Assembly (NCBI GenBank): GCA_012221805.1
Contig: CP015195.1
Location: forward strand, 1,287,771 to 1,351,770
Reading direction: 5' to 3'
Source of the DNA: Pasteurellaceae bacterium RH1A
Lineage (GTDB): Bacteria; Pseudomonadota; Gammaproteobacteria; Enterobacterales; Pasteurellaceae
Length of the DNA: 64,000 bases
Under the pieces are notes generated by a model that made no database searches, was not told the origin of the DNA, and worked only from the letters and a program-made list of their open reading frames with translations. Shown here piece after piece: positions 40,599 through 48,704 of this stretch. Each line of letters begins with the position of its first letter. The stretch's first letter is position 1. Both the position numbers and the translations under genes were made by a program.

Positions 40599-41420
40599 TT
40601 AAGCCCTAAACTTGCTATAAACCAGCGCTCCCATAAAAATCACGGCCTGGGTGATGATAATACAGGCCCCGGTTGAACCGTCTATATGATAGCTAATCAA
40701 AGTTCCCAAGAGAGTGGAGCTGATAGAGGAGGCCAGAGCCACAGCGATCATATGGTCGAATTTTTTGGTTAGTAGGAAGGCGGTAATGCCAGGGGAGATG
40801 AGCATAGCCACCACCAAGATAACCCCGACCACCTGCATTGCACTCACAATGGTCAAGGCCAGCAAGATCAAGAGACCGTAGTGCAAGCGTTTGACTGGCA
40901 GGCCGGCCACTCGGGCGTGGCTGGGGTCGAAGCAGTAGAGTAGCAGATCTTTTCGTTTAAGAAAGACCAGTAGGAAAATCACCACCGACATTGCCACGCT
41001 CTGCCACATATCGCTTTGGCTAATGCCTAGGAGGTTGCCGAAGAGGATGTGCATGAGGTGCTGGTTGGTTTCGATCTTGGCGAACATTACAAGCCCTAGG
41101 GCGAACATTCCAGAAAAGACAATGCCCATCACAGTGTCTTCCTTGATTCGGCTATTCTCCTTGAGGTAGCCCACGCTTAAGGCACAGAAAATGCCTGAGA
41201 CAAAGGCCCCGATGGAAAGGGGCAGGCCAACCAAAAAGGCTAGAATAATGCCCGGCAGGACGGCGTGGGAGATGGCATCACCCATCAAAGACCAGCCTTT
41301 CAGCACTAAGTAGCAGGAGAGAATGGCACAGATAATGGCCACAAAGAGGGCGGTAATCAGGGCATTCTGCATAAAGGGGTAGCTAAGCGGTTCGCTAAAC
41401 CAGTTAATGAGGCCGTCCAT
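40599..41420 (-). CDS. yfeD: Manganese/iron ABC transporter permease YfeD/SitD
   Basis: 273-residue ABC-3 family permease with about eight hydrophobic segments. KGWSLMGDAISHAVLPGI is the family signature near the N-terminus. It is the last gene of yfeABCD; its ATG overlaps the yfeC stop by one base. With YfeC it forms the membrane channel for Mn2+/Fe2+ import. Confidence 0.93.
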   Translation of the reverse strand: MDGLINWFSEPLSYPFMQNALITALFVAIICAILSCYLVLKGWSLMGDAISHAVLPGIILAFLVGLPLSIGAFVSGIFCALSVGYLKENSRIKEDTVMGIVFSGMFALGLVMFAKIETNQHLMHILFGNLLGISQSDMWQSVAMSVVIFLLVFLKRKDLLLYCFDPSHARVAGLPVKRLHYGLLILLALTIVSAMQVVGVILVVAMLISPGITAFLLTKKFDHMIAVALASSISSTLLGTLISYHIDGSTGACIIITQAVIFMGALVYSKFRA

Positions 41421-42265
41421 TATTTTTCCTCCCTGATTTTGGGCTGGCGTAGCAGGCCATATTTAGGCGAGAAGAAAAAGGCCAGCAGGAAGAGGGCGGT
41501 TTGTAGGCAGACAATCAGGCCGCCCGTTGCCCCGTCTAAAAAATAGCTCAAATAGGCCCCGCAGGCACTGGTGATAAAGCCCAGGCTGGTGGCGATGATG
41601 GCTAATTTCTTGAAATCATCAGTGAGTAGATAGGCAGTCGCCCCAGGAGTAATAACCATCGCAATCACCAAAATGGCCCCCACGGTCTGCAAGGCCCCGA
41701 CCACGCAGGCACTCAAGAGCGTAAAGAACAGCACCTTGTAGCGAGTAGGCGAAAGGCCAACGGTGGAGGCGTGGCTTTCATCAAAAAAGACCAGGAGCAG
41801 ATCCTTCCAGAAGATGAGAAGGCAGGCCAGTGAAATGCCTGAAATAATCAGCACCTGCACCACATCCTCATCGGCAATGCCTAGAATGTTGCCCAGGATA
41901 ATGGCCTGCACATCCACTGAAGTGGGGTTAAGCGACACAATCAAGAGGCCGATGGCAAAAAAAGTGGTGAAGATAAAGCCAATTACGGCATCTTCCTTGA
42001 GTTTGGTAATGGATTTGATCCAGAGAATGGCCAGCGAGGCTAAGAGGCCGGAGAAAAAGGCACCGAGAGCATAGGGTAGGGAGAGGGCATAGGCAATGGC
42101 CACACCCGGCACAACCGAGTGGGACAGGGCATCGCCAATCAGCGACCAGCCCTTGAGCATCAGATAAGAAGAAAGGAAGGCACACACGCCGCCGACTACG
42201 CTGCTGACAAAAATGGCCTTGAGCATATATTCGTAGCCAAAGGGTTCTAAGAGAAGGTCTAACAT
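41420..42265 (-). CDS. yfeC: Manganese/iron ABC transporter permease YfeC/SitC
   Basis: 281-residue ABC-3 permease, paralogous to yfeD (both begin with KGWSLIGDALSHSVVPGV-type text after about 40 residues). It overlaps both neighbours by one base, so the four genes are translationally coupled. Confidence 0.93.
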   Translation of the reverse strand: MLDLLLEPFGYEYMLKAIFVSSVVGGVCAFLSSYLMLKGWSLIGDALSHSVVPGVAIAYALSLPYALGAFFSGLLASLAILWIKSITKLKEDAVIGFIFTTFFAIGLLIVSLNPTSVDVQAIILGNILGIADEDVVQVLIISGISLACLLIFWKDLLLVFFDESHASTVGLSPTRYKVLFFTLLSACVVGALQTVGAILVIAMVITPGATAYLLTDDFKKLAIIATSLGFITSACGAYLSYFLDGATGGLIVCLQTALFLLAFFFSPKYGLLRQPKIREEK

Positions 42266-43152
42266 CAGTGCTTGCCCTCGTGGCTCTTGTCCAGTGGGGC
42301 GGGCGGGTCGTTCTTGGTCTGGCCATAGAAAACGGCCGGCCGTTCATCATCGGTCAGCACGGTGACGGCCCGGCTGTCGTCGTCATCGTGCAGGTGTTCG
42401 CCTTGAAGTTTAATATGGCGGAGCACGCCGCCGAAAACCCGTTCCAGGTTTTCCTGGTTGAAGGTGGTTTCGGTCTTGCCCACGGCCAAAACCGTGCGGT
42501 TGATCATCACCACCTGATCACAAAAATCGGGGACGGAGCCTAAATTATGGGTGGAAACCAGGATCAAATGCCCCTCATCTCGGAGCTGGCCTAAGAGTTC
42601 CACAATGGCATTTTCGGTTTTGACATCCACGCCGGTAAAAGGCTCGTCTAAGAGAATAATTTTACTCTGCTGGGCCAAAGCACGGGCCAGAAAGACCCGT
42701 TTTTTCTGCCCGCCTGACAGCTCGCCAATTTGGCGGTCGGCCAGGTGGGCAATATCGACCCGTTGCATAGCTTGTTGAACTTGAACCCTGTCGGCTTCCT
42801 TGGGAATCCGCAGGAAGTTCATATAACCATAACGCCCCATCATCACCACATCGTAAACCGACACTGGGAACTGCCAGTCCACCTCCTCGCTTTGCGGCAC
42901 ATAGGAGACCAGGTTCTGCTTGAGGGCTTCCTTAATAGGTAGGCCGCAGAGGCTAACCTTGCCCTTGATGGGCTTAACCAAACCCATAATGGCCTTAAAG
43001 AGGGTGGATTTTCCTCCCCCGTTTACGCCCACCAGGGCACAGGTCGTGCCTCCAGTCAGCGAAAAGGAGGCATCGTGCAAGGCCAGGTGGCCGTTGTTGT
43101 AGCGAACAGCAATATCCTCAACAGCAATGGAGGCGGGCAGGGGCGTGGTCAT
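42265..43152 (-). CDS. yfeB: Manganese/iron ABC transporter ATPase YfeB/SitB
   Basis: 295-residue ATPase powering the transporter. Walker A is GVNGGGKST (about residue 38-46), the ABC signature is LSGGQKKR, and Walker B is [10 protein letters not shown] with the switch His in VSTHNLG. The last 60 residues ([15 protein letters not shown]...) form an acidic, His-containing extension typical of metal transporter ATPases. It overlaps yfeA by one base. Confidence 0.95.
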   Translation of the reverse strand: MTTPLPASIAVEDIAVRYNNGHLALHDASFSLTGGTTCALVGVNGGGKSTLFKAIMGLVKPIKGKVSLCGLPIKEALKQNLVSYVPQSEEVDWQFPVSVYDVVMMGRYGYMNFLRIPKEADRVQVQQAMQRVDIAHLADRQIGELSGGQKKRVFLARALAQQSKIILLDEPFTGVDVKTENAIVELLGQLRDEGHLILVSTHNLGSVPDFCDQVVMINRTVLAVGKTETTFNQENLERVFGGVLRHIKLQGEHLHDDDDSRAVTVLTDDERPAVFYGQTKNDPPAPLDKSHEGKH

Positions 43153-44033
43153 TATTTTTCAAAGCCTTTTACAATAGTCGTGACGGTTGTATTTAACAAA
43201 TCAATATAGGTTGGTACGGGGCCGTCTTGGGTGGACAGGGAGTCCACATAGAGCACGCCGCCGTATTTGGCCTTGGTTTCTTTAGCGACTTGTTTAGCAG
43301 GTTTATCCGAAATGGTGCTTTCGCTAAAGACCACCGGGATTTTATTCGCTTTTACCGTATCGATCAACTTACGCACCTGTTGTGGCGAACCTTGTTGCTC
43401 GGCATTGATAGGCCAGAGGTAGGCTTCCTTGTAGCCATAGTCCTGAGCCAGGTAGCTAAAGGCCCCTTCACTGGTCACCAACCAACGCTGGGCTTCTGGC
43501 ACCTGCATGAGTTTGGCTCGCAGTGGTTCATCTAAACCCTTGATTTTTTGGGCATAGGCCTGGGCGTTTTTGGCATAGGCTTCCGCATTTTCAGGATCGT
43601 ACTTGGACAGGGCATTCTTGATATTCTCAATATAAATCAAGGCATTAGATGGCGACATCCAAGCGTGCGGGTTAGGGTTGTCCTTATAAGGCCCTTCATA
43701 AATGGAAATCGGTTTAATGCCCTCGGTTACAACCACGGCAGGCTTGTCCTTGACATTTTGGAAGAATTTTTCAAACCAACGCTCTAGGTTCATGCCATTC
43801 CAAAGCACCAAATCGGCCGACTGGGCCTTGACGATGTCCTTGGGAGTTGGCTCATAGTCGTGGATTTCTGCCCCCGCCTTGGTGATGGATTCCACATCCG
43901 CCTTATCGCCCGCTACATTTTGGGCAATATCTTGGATAACGGTAAAGGTGGTCACCACCTTAAATTTGGCCAAAGCTTCTTGAGAAAAAAGGCCAGCAAG
44001 TAGCATGGCGGCGACTGTCATTGTTTTACGCAT
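43152..44033 (-). CDS. yfeA: Periplasmic metal-binding protein YfeA/SitA
   Basis: 293-residue cluster A-I solute-binding protein with a signal peptide ([22 protein letters not shown]). The four metal ligands of the family are visible: His in [10 protein letters not shown], His in NPHAWMSP, Glu in [10 protein letters not shown], and Asp in YVDSLS. It is the first gene of the operon and lies behind a Fur-like box. It probably binds Mn2+ and Fe2+. Confidence 0.95.
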   Translation of the reverse strand: MRKTMTVAAMLLAGLFSQEALAKFKVVTTFTVIQDIAQNVAGDKADVESITKAGAEIHDYEPTPKDIVKAQSADLVLWNGMNLERWFEKFFQNVKDKPAVVVTEGIKPISIYEGPYKDNPNPHAWMSPSNALIYIENIKNALSKYDPENAEAYAKNAQAYAQKIKGLDEPLRAKLMQVPEAQRWLVTSEGAFSYLAQDYGYKEAYLWPINAEQQGSPQQVRKLIDTVKANKIPVVFSESTISDKPAKQVAKETKAKYGGVLYVDSLSTQDGPVPTYIDLLNTTVTTIVKGFEK

Positions 44034-44114
44034 GTTTGTCTCCTCTTATTGTGATGGCTAAATAGCCTTACGAAAAACAAGGGCATTATAGGCCTCAAAA
44101 AAGGCTTGTCAATA

Positions 44115-44133
44115 GATAATAATCATTCTCAAT
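44115..44133 (-). promoter_or_regulatory. Fur box upstream of yfeABCD
   Basis: GATAATAATCATTCTCAAT on the plus strand reads ATTGAGAATGATTATTATC on the gene strand, a close match to the 19-base Fur consensus. A second, weaker GATGATAATCAAT stands at 44169. Both lie within 140 bases of the yfeA start. Confidence 0.8.
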
Positions 44134-44275
44134 AACTAAGTTTTGTTGAGAAGCAACAAAGGGATTTAGATGATAATCAATAGGCAAGAGTAAATGAGAA
44201 TAAGACTTAGCTAGGCCTCTCTTCTTCCCGTTAAAAACCTGTTACAATGCCGCCAAGAAAGAGGAGGAGCGTGAA

Positions 44276-44496
44276 ATGCAGGATTATTTGGCACAGTTCA
44301 ATCGCTGGTATCAATCAAAATGCAATGGCGTGTGGGAGCATAGTTTTGGTTTTTCCTTGAAAATATCGACAACCCAGGTTGGTGTCTGAAAATCACAGGG
44401 GAAAATCAAAAACAAACCCTAGACAACTTATGCCAAGCGGCCCTTTCTTGGCTTGAGATAGACAAGCTACTGCCTAGCACGGCAGAGCCGTACTAG
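44276..44496 (+). pseudogene. Imm53-type immunity protein, frameshifted and shortened
   Basis: After GAGGAGGAG, the frame opens MQDYLAQFNRWYQSKCNGVWEHSFGF, which has the W-Y-x-S-x-C-[ND]-G-x-W-E-H pattern of the Imm53 family. It breaks at a run of five T (44350-44354). The next frame continues LENIDNPGWCLKITGENQKQ, again the Imm53 pattern [TI]-D-N-P-G-W, and ends at TAG 44496 inside a palindromic repeat. One T added joins the two. Even then the protein is about 75 residues instead of the usual 90-100, so the 3' end looks replaced. Imm53 proteins neutralise nuclease-type toxins of polymorphic or contact-dependent systems; no toxin gene is present here. Confidence 0.75.
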
Positions 44497-44683
44497 GTTA
44501 CGTATAAATCAGCCCCTTTGGGGCTGCCAAATCAAGAGCAGCAAAGCTGCTCAATTATGCTTAACCCAGTACGGCTTTGCCGTGCTGGGAATGAGAGAAT
44601 ATAGAATGCGAGACAAGCGGTAAAAATCTGATAGTTTTTTGCAAAAAAATGGCGGATAGTTGCCGCTTGTATTGTCACCAGCC
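44473..44683. repeat. 210-bp multi-hairpin direct repeat, copy 1
   Basis: Contains in order: CCTAGCACGGC...GCCGTACTAGG, GCCCC-TTT-GGGGC, GAGCAGC-AAA-GCTGCTC, CCAGTACGGC-TTT-GCCGTGCTGG, then an inverted uptake pair (ACAAGCGGTAAAA ... GTTGCCGCTTGT). Copy 2 at 45583 is nearly identical. The hairpins can stack into a cruciform-like fold. It truncates the imm53 pseudogene. Confidence 0.9.
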
Positions 44684-44736
44684 TGGAGACTGATTATATT
44701 GAAGAGGCAGACAGCTACCTAAGGAAATAAGAGCAT

Positions 44737-45420
44737 ATGATATTAAAATACCATCGTTCATCTACAAACAACAGCAGTTATGTTTGTTTCGCTTGCCGCA
44801 TAAGCATTCGTGCCATCAAAGGTTTGGCGTTTCGCCTACCTATGCCGTCTTGCCCGGAGTGTGGTCAGCCTTGTGAAGACATCGGTGACCGTTGCCCTGT
44901 GCCACCGAAAAACAAAACCGCCCAATGGCAGGCTTTACAGCAGGATTACTGCCAATTGCAGCGGCGTATTGCTGCGGCTTATCAACAATGGCGTACCGGT
45001 TTGCAACATGCGATTGAACGCCATCTTCAACAGGCAACACATTTGGGTTTGAGCGAAATCGTTCGTCAAGACACTTTGTGGCAGGCAGCCTGCACCGCAT
45101 TGCCCAAGCTGCCGCTGGCTTATTTCATGCCATTTCATCATGATTGGCTTTATCATGCCGATGCACAGGCAGCCAATAGTTGTATTGGCACCCCCTGTGA
45201 TAAAGCTGCCAAACTGCAAGCCCTACCTGCCAACAAAGACCGCCAAAGCCGAATTGACGAGCTACTGCACGACCACAATAGTCTGCACATTTACGATATG
45301 TTCGGCCAATTGCGGTACAGCAATTGGCAAAATCCCGATAGCCCCATTGGTGGCGAGCGGTTTTTCAGACGGCATATGGAGGGTTCTTATTCGGATTTTT
45401 TTGCTAAAAGGGGGTTTTGA
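44737..45420 (+). CDS. Zinc-ribbon protein of unknown function
   Basis: 227 residues, start after AAGGAAATAAGAGC. The N-terminal 50 residues form a zinc ribbon (VCFACR ... CPECGQPC) with the tail VPPKNKTAQWQ. That resembles a small zinc-ribbon family with the pattern CFxCR-x(n)-CPxCG-x(n)-PPK. The remaining 160 residues are Gln/His-rich (QQDYCQLQRRIAAAYQQW; FMPFHHDWLYHADAQAAN; GGERFFRRHMEGSYSDFF) and I do not recognise them. No signal peptide or membrane span. A truncated second copy lies at 46331, so the gene has been duplicated within the island. Function unknown. Confidence 0.75.
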   Translation: MILKYHRSSTNNSSYVCFACRISIRAIKGLAFRLPMPSCPECGQPCEDIGDRCPVPPKNKTAQWQALQQDYCQLQRRIAAAYQQWRTGLQHAIERHLQQATHLGLSEIVRQDTLWQAACTALPKLPLAYFMPFHHDWLYHADAQAANSCIGTPCDKAAKLQALPANKDRQSRIDELLHDHNSLHIYDMFGQLRYSNWQNPDSPIGGERFFRRHMEGSYSDFFAKRGF

Positions 45421-45582
45421 AAGTTGAGTAGGGGACGCACTACGCTCTCAATAGGGCCAGCCCTCAGGCTAATGCAAGGATATTTATTCTACAAGCGGAG
45501 ACTTATGCTCAACATTTCGCAAAAAAATCTCCTTGCCCTTACCGCTTGTATAATGGACAAGTCGAATTTAAACACGCTATTG
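45421..45582. other. Degenerate intergenic sequence with an uptake-sequence pair
   Basis: Holds a decayed GTAGGGGACGCACTACG fragment (family B-like), a GGGCCAGCCCTCAGGCTAATGC fragment (family A-like) and ACAAGCGGAGAC...CCTTACCGCTTGTA facing each other. I see no convincing gene. Confidence 0.5.
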
Positions 45583-45792
45583 CCTAGCACGGCAAAGCCG
45601 TACTAGGTTACGCATAAATCAGCCCCTTTGGGGCTGCTAAATCAAGAGCAGCAAAGCTGCTCAATTATGCTTAACCCAGTACGGCTTTGCCGTGCTGGGA
45701 ATGAAAGGATATAGAATGCGAACAAGCGGTAAAAAACCGATGATTTTTTGCAAAAAAAGGCGGGATAGTTGCCGCTTGTATTTGTTACCAGT
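45583..45792. repeat. 210-bp multi-hairpin direct repeat, copy 2
   Basis: Same order of hairpins and uptake pair as copy 1 at 44473, differing by scattered single bases. It precedes the AT-rich ORF at 45856. Confidence 0.9.
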
Positions 45793-45855
45793 GAGGATGT
45801 TGGTGATATGGGGGAGCCGCTAATGGAAAAATTGTATCTGGTATTTTTATAGGAC

Positions 45856-46203
45856 ATGGAAATGGATGATGTTTTAAATTATTATGAAGATCTTAGACTA
45901 AAAACTATTGATAGCAATCATTGGTGTTATTGTGAAAAAAACAGATTGCCATATATATCTATTAATAATTATAACCACAAGTATGATAATGTTTTTTATG
46001 ATATTACAAATCTGTCGTGTGATTTAAATGAAATATCTGAAAATGTAAGAAGGTTATATTTCTCTTATCTTGATTTTTTTCTTATACCTTTACTGGATGT
46101 TGAATGCTTGTTAGATGATAACTATTTTTTTAATTTATATGTAAAAAAAGAACACACCGAGTATTTTGCAAAGCAATTATTCATTTATTTGGTTAATCAG
46201 TAG
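45856..46203 (+). CDS. AT-rich small acidic protein, possible immunity protein
   Basis: 115 residues, much richer in A/T and in codons such as ATA, AGA and TTT than its neighbours, which suggests recent transfer. AGG stands just before ATG 45856; a second ATG two codons later is possible. The protein is acidic and aromatic (VLNYYEDLRL, NHWCYCEKNRLPYISINNYN, FSYLDFFLIPLLDVECLLDDNYFF). I recognise no family. Its place between a repeat and a zinc-ribbon copy, next to Imm53 and DUF695 genes, fits an orphan immunity gene. Confidence 0.6.
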   Translation: MEMDDVLNYYEDLRLKTIDSNHWCYCEKNRLPYISINNYNHKYDNVFYDITNLSCDLNEISENVRRLYFSYLDFFLIPLLDVECLLDDNYFFNLYVKKEHTEYFAKQLFIYLVNQ

Positions 46204-46270
46204 GTTGGGCTGATAAACCCAACATTTTGAGATAACTGAACAATTTGTGTTGGGTTTTCAACCCAACCTT
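46201..46270. repeat. Palindromic repeat (TAGGTTGGGCTGATAAACCCAAC)
   Basis: Two facing arms, GGTTGGGC...AACCCAAC and GTTGGGTTTTCAACCCAACC, directly after the AT-rich ORF. Probably also acts as its terminator. Confidence 0.7.
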
Positions 46271-46330
46271 TTCTGTATGTTATCGTGGGTGTACGCATCA
46301 ATTTTAAGCTGGCTAGGGAAATAAAAACAT

Positions 46331-46480
46331 ATGACAATAAAATACCATCGTTCATCTAAAAATAACAGCAGCTATGTCTGTTTCGCTTGCTGTATAAGCG
46401 TTCGTGCAATCAAAGGCTTGGCATTTCGTCCGCCTATGCCGTCTTGTCCAGAGTGTGGCAATCCTTGCGAAGCAAGGTAG
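46331..46480 (+). pseudogene. Truncated second copy of the zinc-ribbon gene
   Basis: The first 48 codons follow the gene at 44737 almost word for word (KYHRSSKNNSSYVCFAC ... CPECGNPCEA), including the upstream GGAAATAA context. The frame ends at TAG 46478-46480 where a GTAGGGTGGG repeat begins, so the C-terminal domain is missing. Confidence 0.85.
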
Positions 46481-46574
46481 GGTGGGTGCTTGCACCCCGC
46501 AATTTCAATAATTTGATGAGTTGAGTAGAGTAAATGCAGTTTTACGGTGCGTGGGTGCAAGCACCCACCCTACG
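46477..46574. repeat. Palindromic repeat, family E (GTAGGGTGGGTGC)
   Basis: GTAGGGTGGGTGCTTGCACCC at the left and GGGTGCAAGCACCCACCCTAC at the right, inverted, with a 50-base core. Another family E unit lies at 54868. It interrupts the second zinc-ribbon copy. An uptake pair (46584-46640) follows. Confidence 0.85.
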
Positions 46575-46667
46575 CAGGCTTAACAAGCGGTAAAAACCCG
46601 ATGTTTTTTTGCAAAAAATGGCTTAATATTTACCGCTTGCATTTCAACATTGAATAAGGAAAACACT

Positions 46668-47426
46668 ATGACAAATTTACATGAATTACCACAAAATTGG
46701 CAAGCATATATGCAGGCGCTGGATGAAAAGCCTGCCTTAACCCGTGTGAATATGGCTTTAAAAGACTTGGCACCTTTTGAGGGCTATGGTTATCGCTTGC
46801 AGTTTGCGGTGTATTTTAAGCATCCGCAAGAAGATGGCCTGCCAACAGATGAAGAATACGAACACTTCATCGCTCTTCAAAATCTTATTGATGAAGTCGT
46901 CCAAGGGCTGGATGTGATTGATGCTGGGGTGCTGACCTGGAATGGCAGAATCAATTTCTTTGTTTATGCAAAAAATATCGAGGGGATTGAAGAAAAATTG
47001 GTTGCTACAACCAAGGCCTTTGGCGATTATAAAACCGATTGTTGGGTGGATGAGGATAGTGAATGGGAAGCCTATTTGGATATGCTCTATCCTAATCCCT
47101 ATGCCCTCCAGCAAATGCAAAACAACCGTATTTTGATGGCCTTGGAAGAGCAAAATGATCAGAACGACAAGCCAAGAAATATCCAACACTGGCTCTATTT
47201 CTTTGATGAGGCCAAAAGCCAAGCCTTTGCAGAGCAGGCCCAAGTACAGGGCTATGAAGTTCTTGAGTGCGAAACACTAAACGATGAAGATGGCACATTT
47301 TATTCCGTCAGCCTAATTCATTTTGTCCCCGTCACACAGATTGATGAAATCACTTGGGCCTTAATGGATTTGGCCCAGGAATTTGAGGGCGAATATGACG
47401 GCTGGGAAACCGAGATTGCACACTAA
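46668..47426 (+). CDS. DUF695-RraB domain protein
   Basis: 252 residues, ATG 46668 after TAAGGAAAA. The N-terminal 130 residues read as DUF695 (FAVYFKHPQEDGLPTDEEYE; FFVYAKNIEGIEEKL; DEDSEWEAYLDMLYP). The C-terminal 90 resemble RraB, the RNase E inhibitor (HWLYFFDEAKSQAFAEQAQ; DGTFYSVSLIHFVPV; EFEGEYDGWETEI). It is highly acidic. Domain fusions of this kind occur near toxin-immunity loci, but the function here is not known. Confidence 0.8.
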   Translation: MTNLHELPQNWQAYMQALDEKPALTRVNMALKDLAPFEGYGYRLQFAVYFKHPQEDGLPTDEEYEHFIALQNLIDEVVQGLDVIDAGVLTWNGRINFFVYAKNIEGIEEKLVATTKAFGDYKTDCWVDEDSEWEAYLDMLYPNPYALQQMQNNRILMALEEQNDQNDKPRNIQHWLYFFDEAKSQAFAEQAQVQGYEVLECETLNDEDGTFYSVSLIHFVPVTQIDEITWALMDLAQEFEGEYDGWETEIAH

Positions 47427-47512
47427 AGCCCAGCCCCTCGTCCTAAACTGGCTTCTCACTTTTGGCAAAAACCTGCTACAATAGCCCGCAAATTCATAGG
47501 CAGGAGGATGTT

Positions 47513-48562
47513 GTGGTTAAAAAGATCTTACAAGCGGTCGGTTTTGGGCTATTTTGTGCAATTCTAATTCTTTATGTTGCCCCGCTTTTTAATCGCACCT
47601 CCCTGTTTTCGTCTGAAAAAGAGATTATGAGCTACCACGATGCGGTGAAAGTCGCCTCGCCTGCGGTGGTTAATGTCTATAATCAAGCCTTTGATACCTC
47701 CTTTACCCAAGACAGCCAAGGCTCCAACGGCCTGCATGTCACCAACCTAGGCTCGGGCGTGATTATGTCTAAGGATGGTTATATCCTAACTAATAAGCAC
47801 GTTATTCAAAATGCTGATGAGATCTTAGTTGCCCTGCAAAATGGCACCTTTAGCAGTGCGACCTTGGTAGGGTCTGACACCTTGACCGATCTGGCTGTGC
47901 TGAAAATTGAGGCCGATAACCTGCCGACCATCCCACAAAACCCTAAGCGGCCTGTTCGAGTGGGGGATGTGGTGCTAGCCATTGGTAACCCTTTTAACTT
48001 AGGGCAGAGCATTACCCAGGGCATTATCAGTGCCACAGGCCGCAGTGCCTTAACCGAGGGTGGGCGGCAGAATTTTATTCAGACTGATGCTTCCATTAAC
48101 CGTGGTAATTCAGGTGGGGCCCTGGTTAATTCCTTGGGAGAGCTGATTGGCATCAGCACGTTGAGCCTGGGCAAGAACAGTGATGAAATCGCCGAGGGCC
48201 TTAATTTCGCCATTCCGATTAGCCTGGCCAACCGTGTGCTAGAGAAGATTATTCAAGACGGGCGGGTTATTCGTGGTTATTTGGGCGTGGGCAGCGATCT
48301 CTTCTATACAGCCAAGCAGCTGGGCATCGCCGATTATGGGGTAATTGTGACCAATGTGACCCCTTCTGCCCCCGCTGAACAGGCAGGCATTCAGGTGGGC
48401 GATTTGATTTTGGAAGTAGCCGGCGTGAAAGCCGAAACTCCGCAGCAGATGATGGAAACCCTGGCGGAGTTAAAACCGCAAACGCAGGTGAAGGTGCTGG
48501 TTTCTCGTAATGGTCGCTTGTTGGAGTTTATGGTGACGATAGGGGAGTATCCGGAGTCTTAA
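47513..48562 (+). CDS. degS: Site-2-pathway serine protease DegS
   Basis: 349-residue periplasmic protease anchored by one N-terminal membrane span, which starts the sigma-E envelope stress response by cutting RseA. The catalytic triad is His in TNKHVI, Asp in LTDLAV and Ser in NRGNSGGAL. One PDZ domain follows (about 255-345). I chose the GTG at 47513 because GGAGG stands six bases before it; upstream in-frame text is poor. No degP or rseA adjoins it. Confidence 0.93.
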   Translation: MVKKILQAVGFGLFCAILILYVAPLFNRTSLFSSEKEIMSYHDAVKVASPAVVNVYNQAFDTSFTQDSQGSNGLHVTNLGSGVIMSKDGYILTNKHVIQNADEILVALQNGTFSSATLVGSDTLTDLAVLKIEADNLPTIPQNPKRPVRVGDVVLAIGNPFNLGQSITQGIISATGRSALTEGGRQNFIQTDASINRGNSGGALVNSLGELIGISTLSLGKNSDEIAEGLNFAIPISLANRVLEKIIQDGRVIRGYLGVGSDLFYTAKQLGIADYGVIVTNVTPSAPAEQAGIQVGDLILEVAGVKAETPQQMMETLAELKPQTQVKVLVSRNGRLLEFMVTIGEYPES

Positions 48563-48575
48563 CGTCTCCCCCCAA

Positions 48576-48642
48576 GATAGCGCCAGCCTCCAGGCTGGTG
48601 CTGAAATGATACTTTGGCACTAGCCTGGAGGCTGGCGCCATC
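48576..48642. repeat. Palindromic repeat, family A, two lobes
   Basis: GATAGCGCCAGCCTCCAGG ... CCTGGAGGCTGGCGCCATC, 67 bases, between degS and cmk. It is the most symmetric copy of the family. Confidence 0.88.
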
Positions 48643-48704
48643 ATTTGTACAACTAACAAGCGACTAAAACCCGTCAATTTTTTGCAAATTTATAAGGAAA
48701 GATC

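Noticed and set aside
45424-45606. 60-codon plus-strand frame crossing the start of repeat copy 2
   Set aside because: It runs through an uptake pair and into a palindromic repeat and ends in the same CCGTACTAG as the imm53 relic; it is composed of repeat text rather than gene text.
44600-46640. Three spaced near-identical inverted blocks as a possible CRISPR array
   Set aside because: Repeat units are hundreds of bases apart and are uptake-sequence dyads; there are no regular spacers and no cas genes.
46650-46667. TTG start for the DUF695 gene six codons upstream
   Set aside because: The ATG at 46668 has the ribosome site TAAGGAA; the TTG start would place that site inside the gene.
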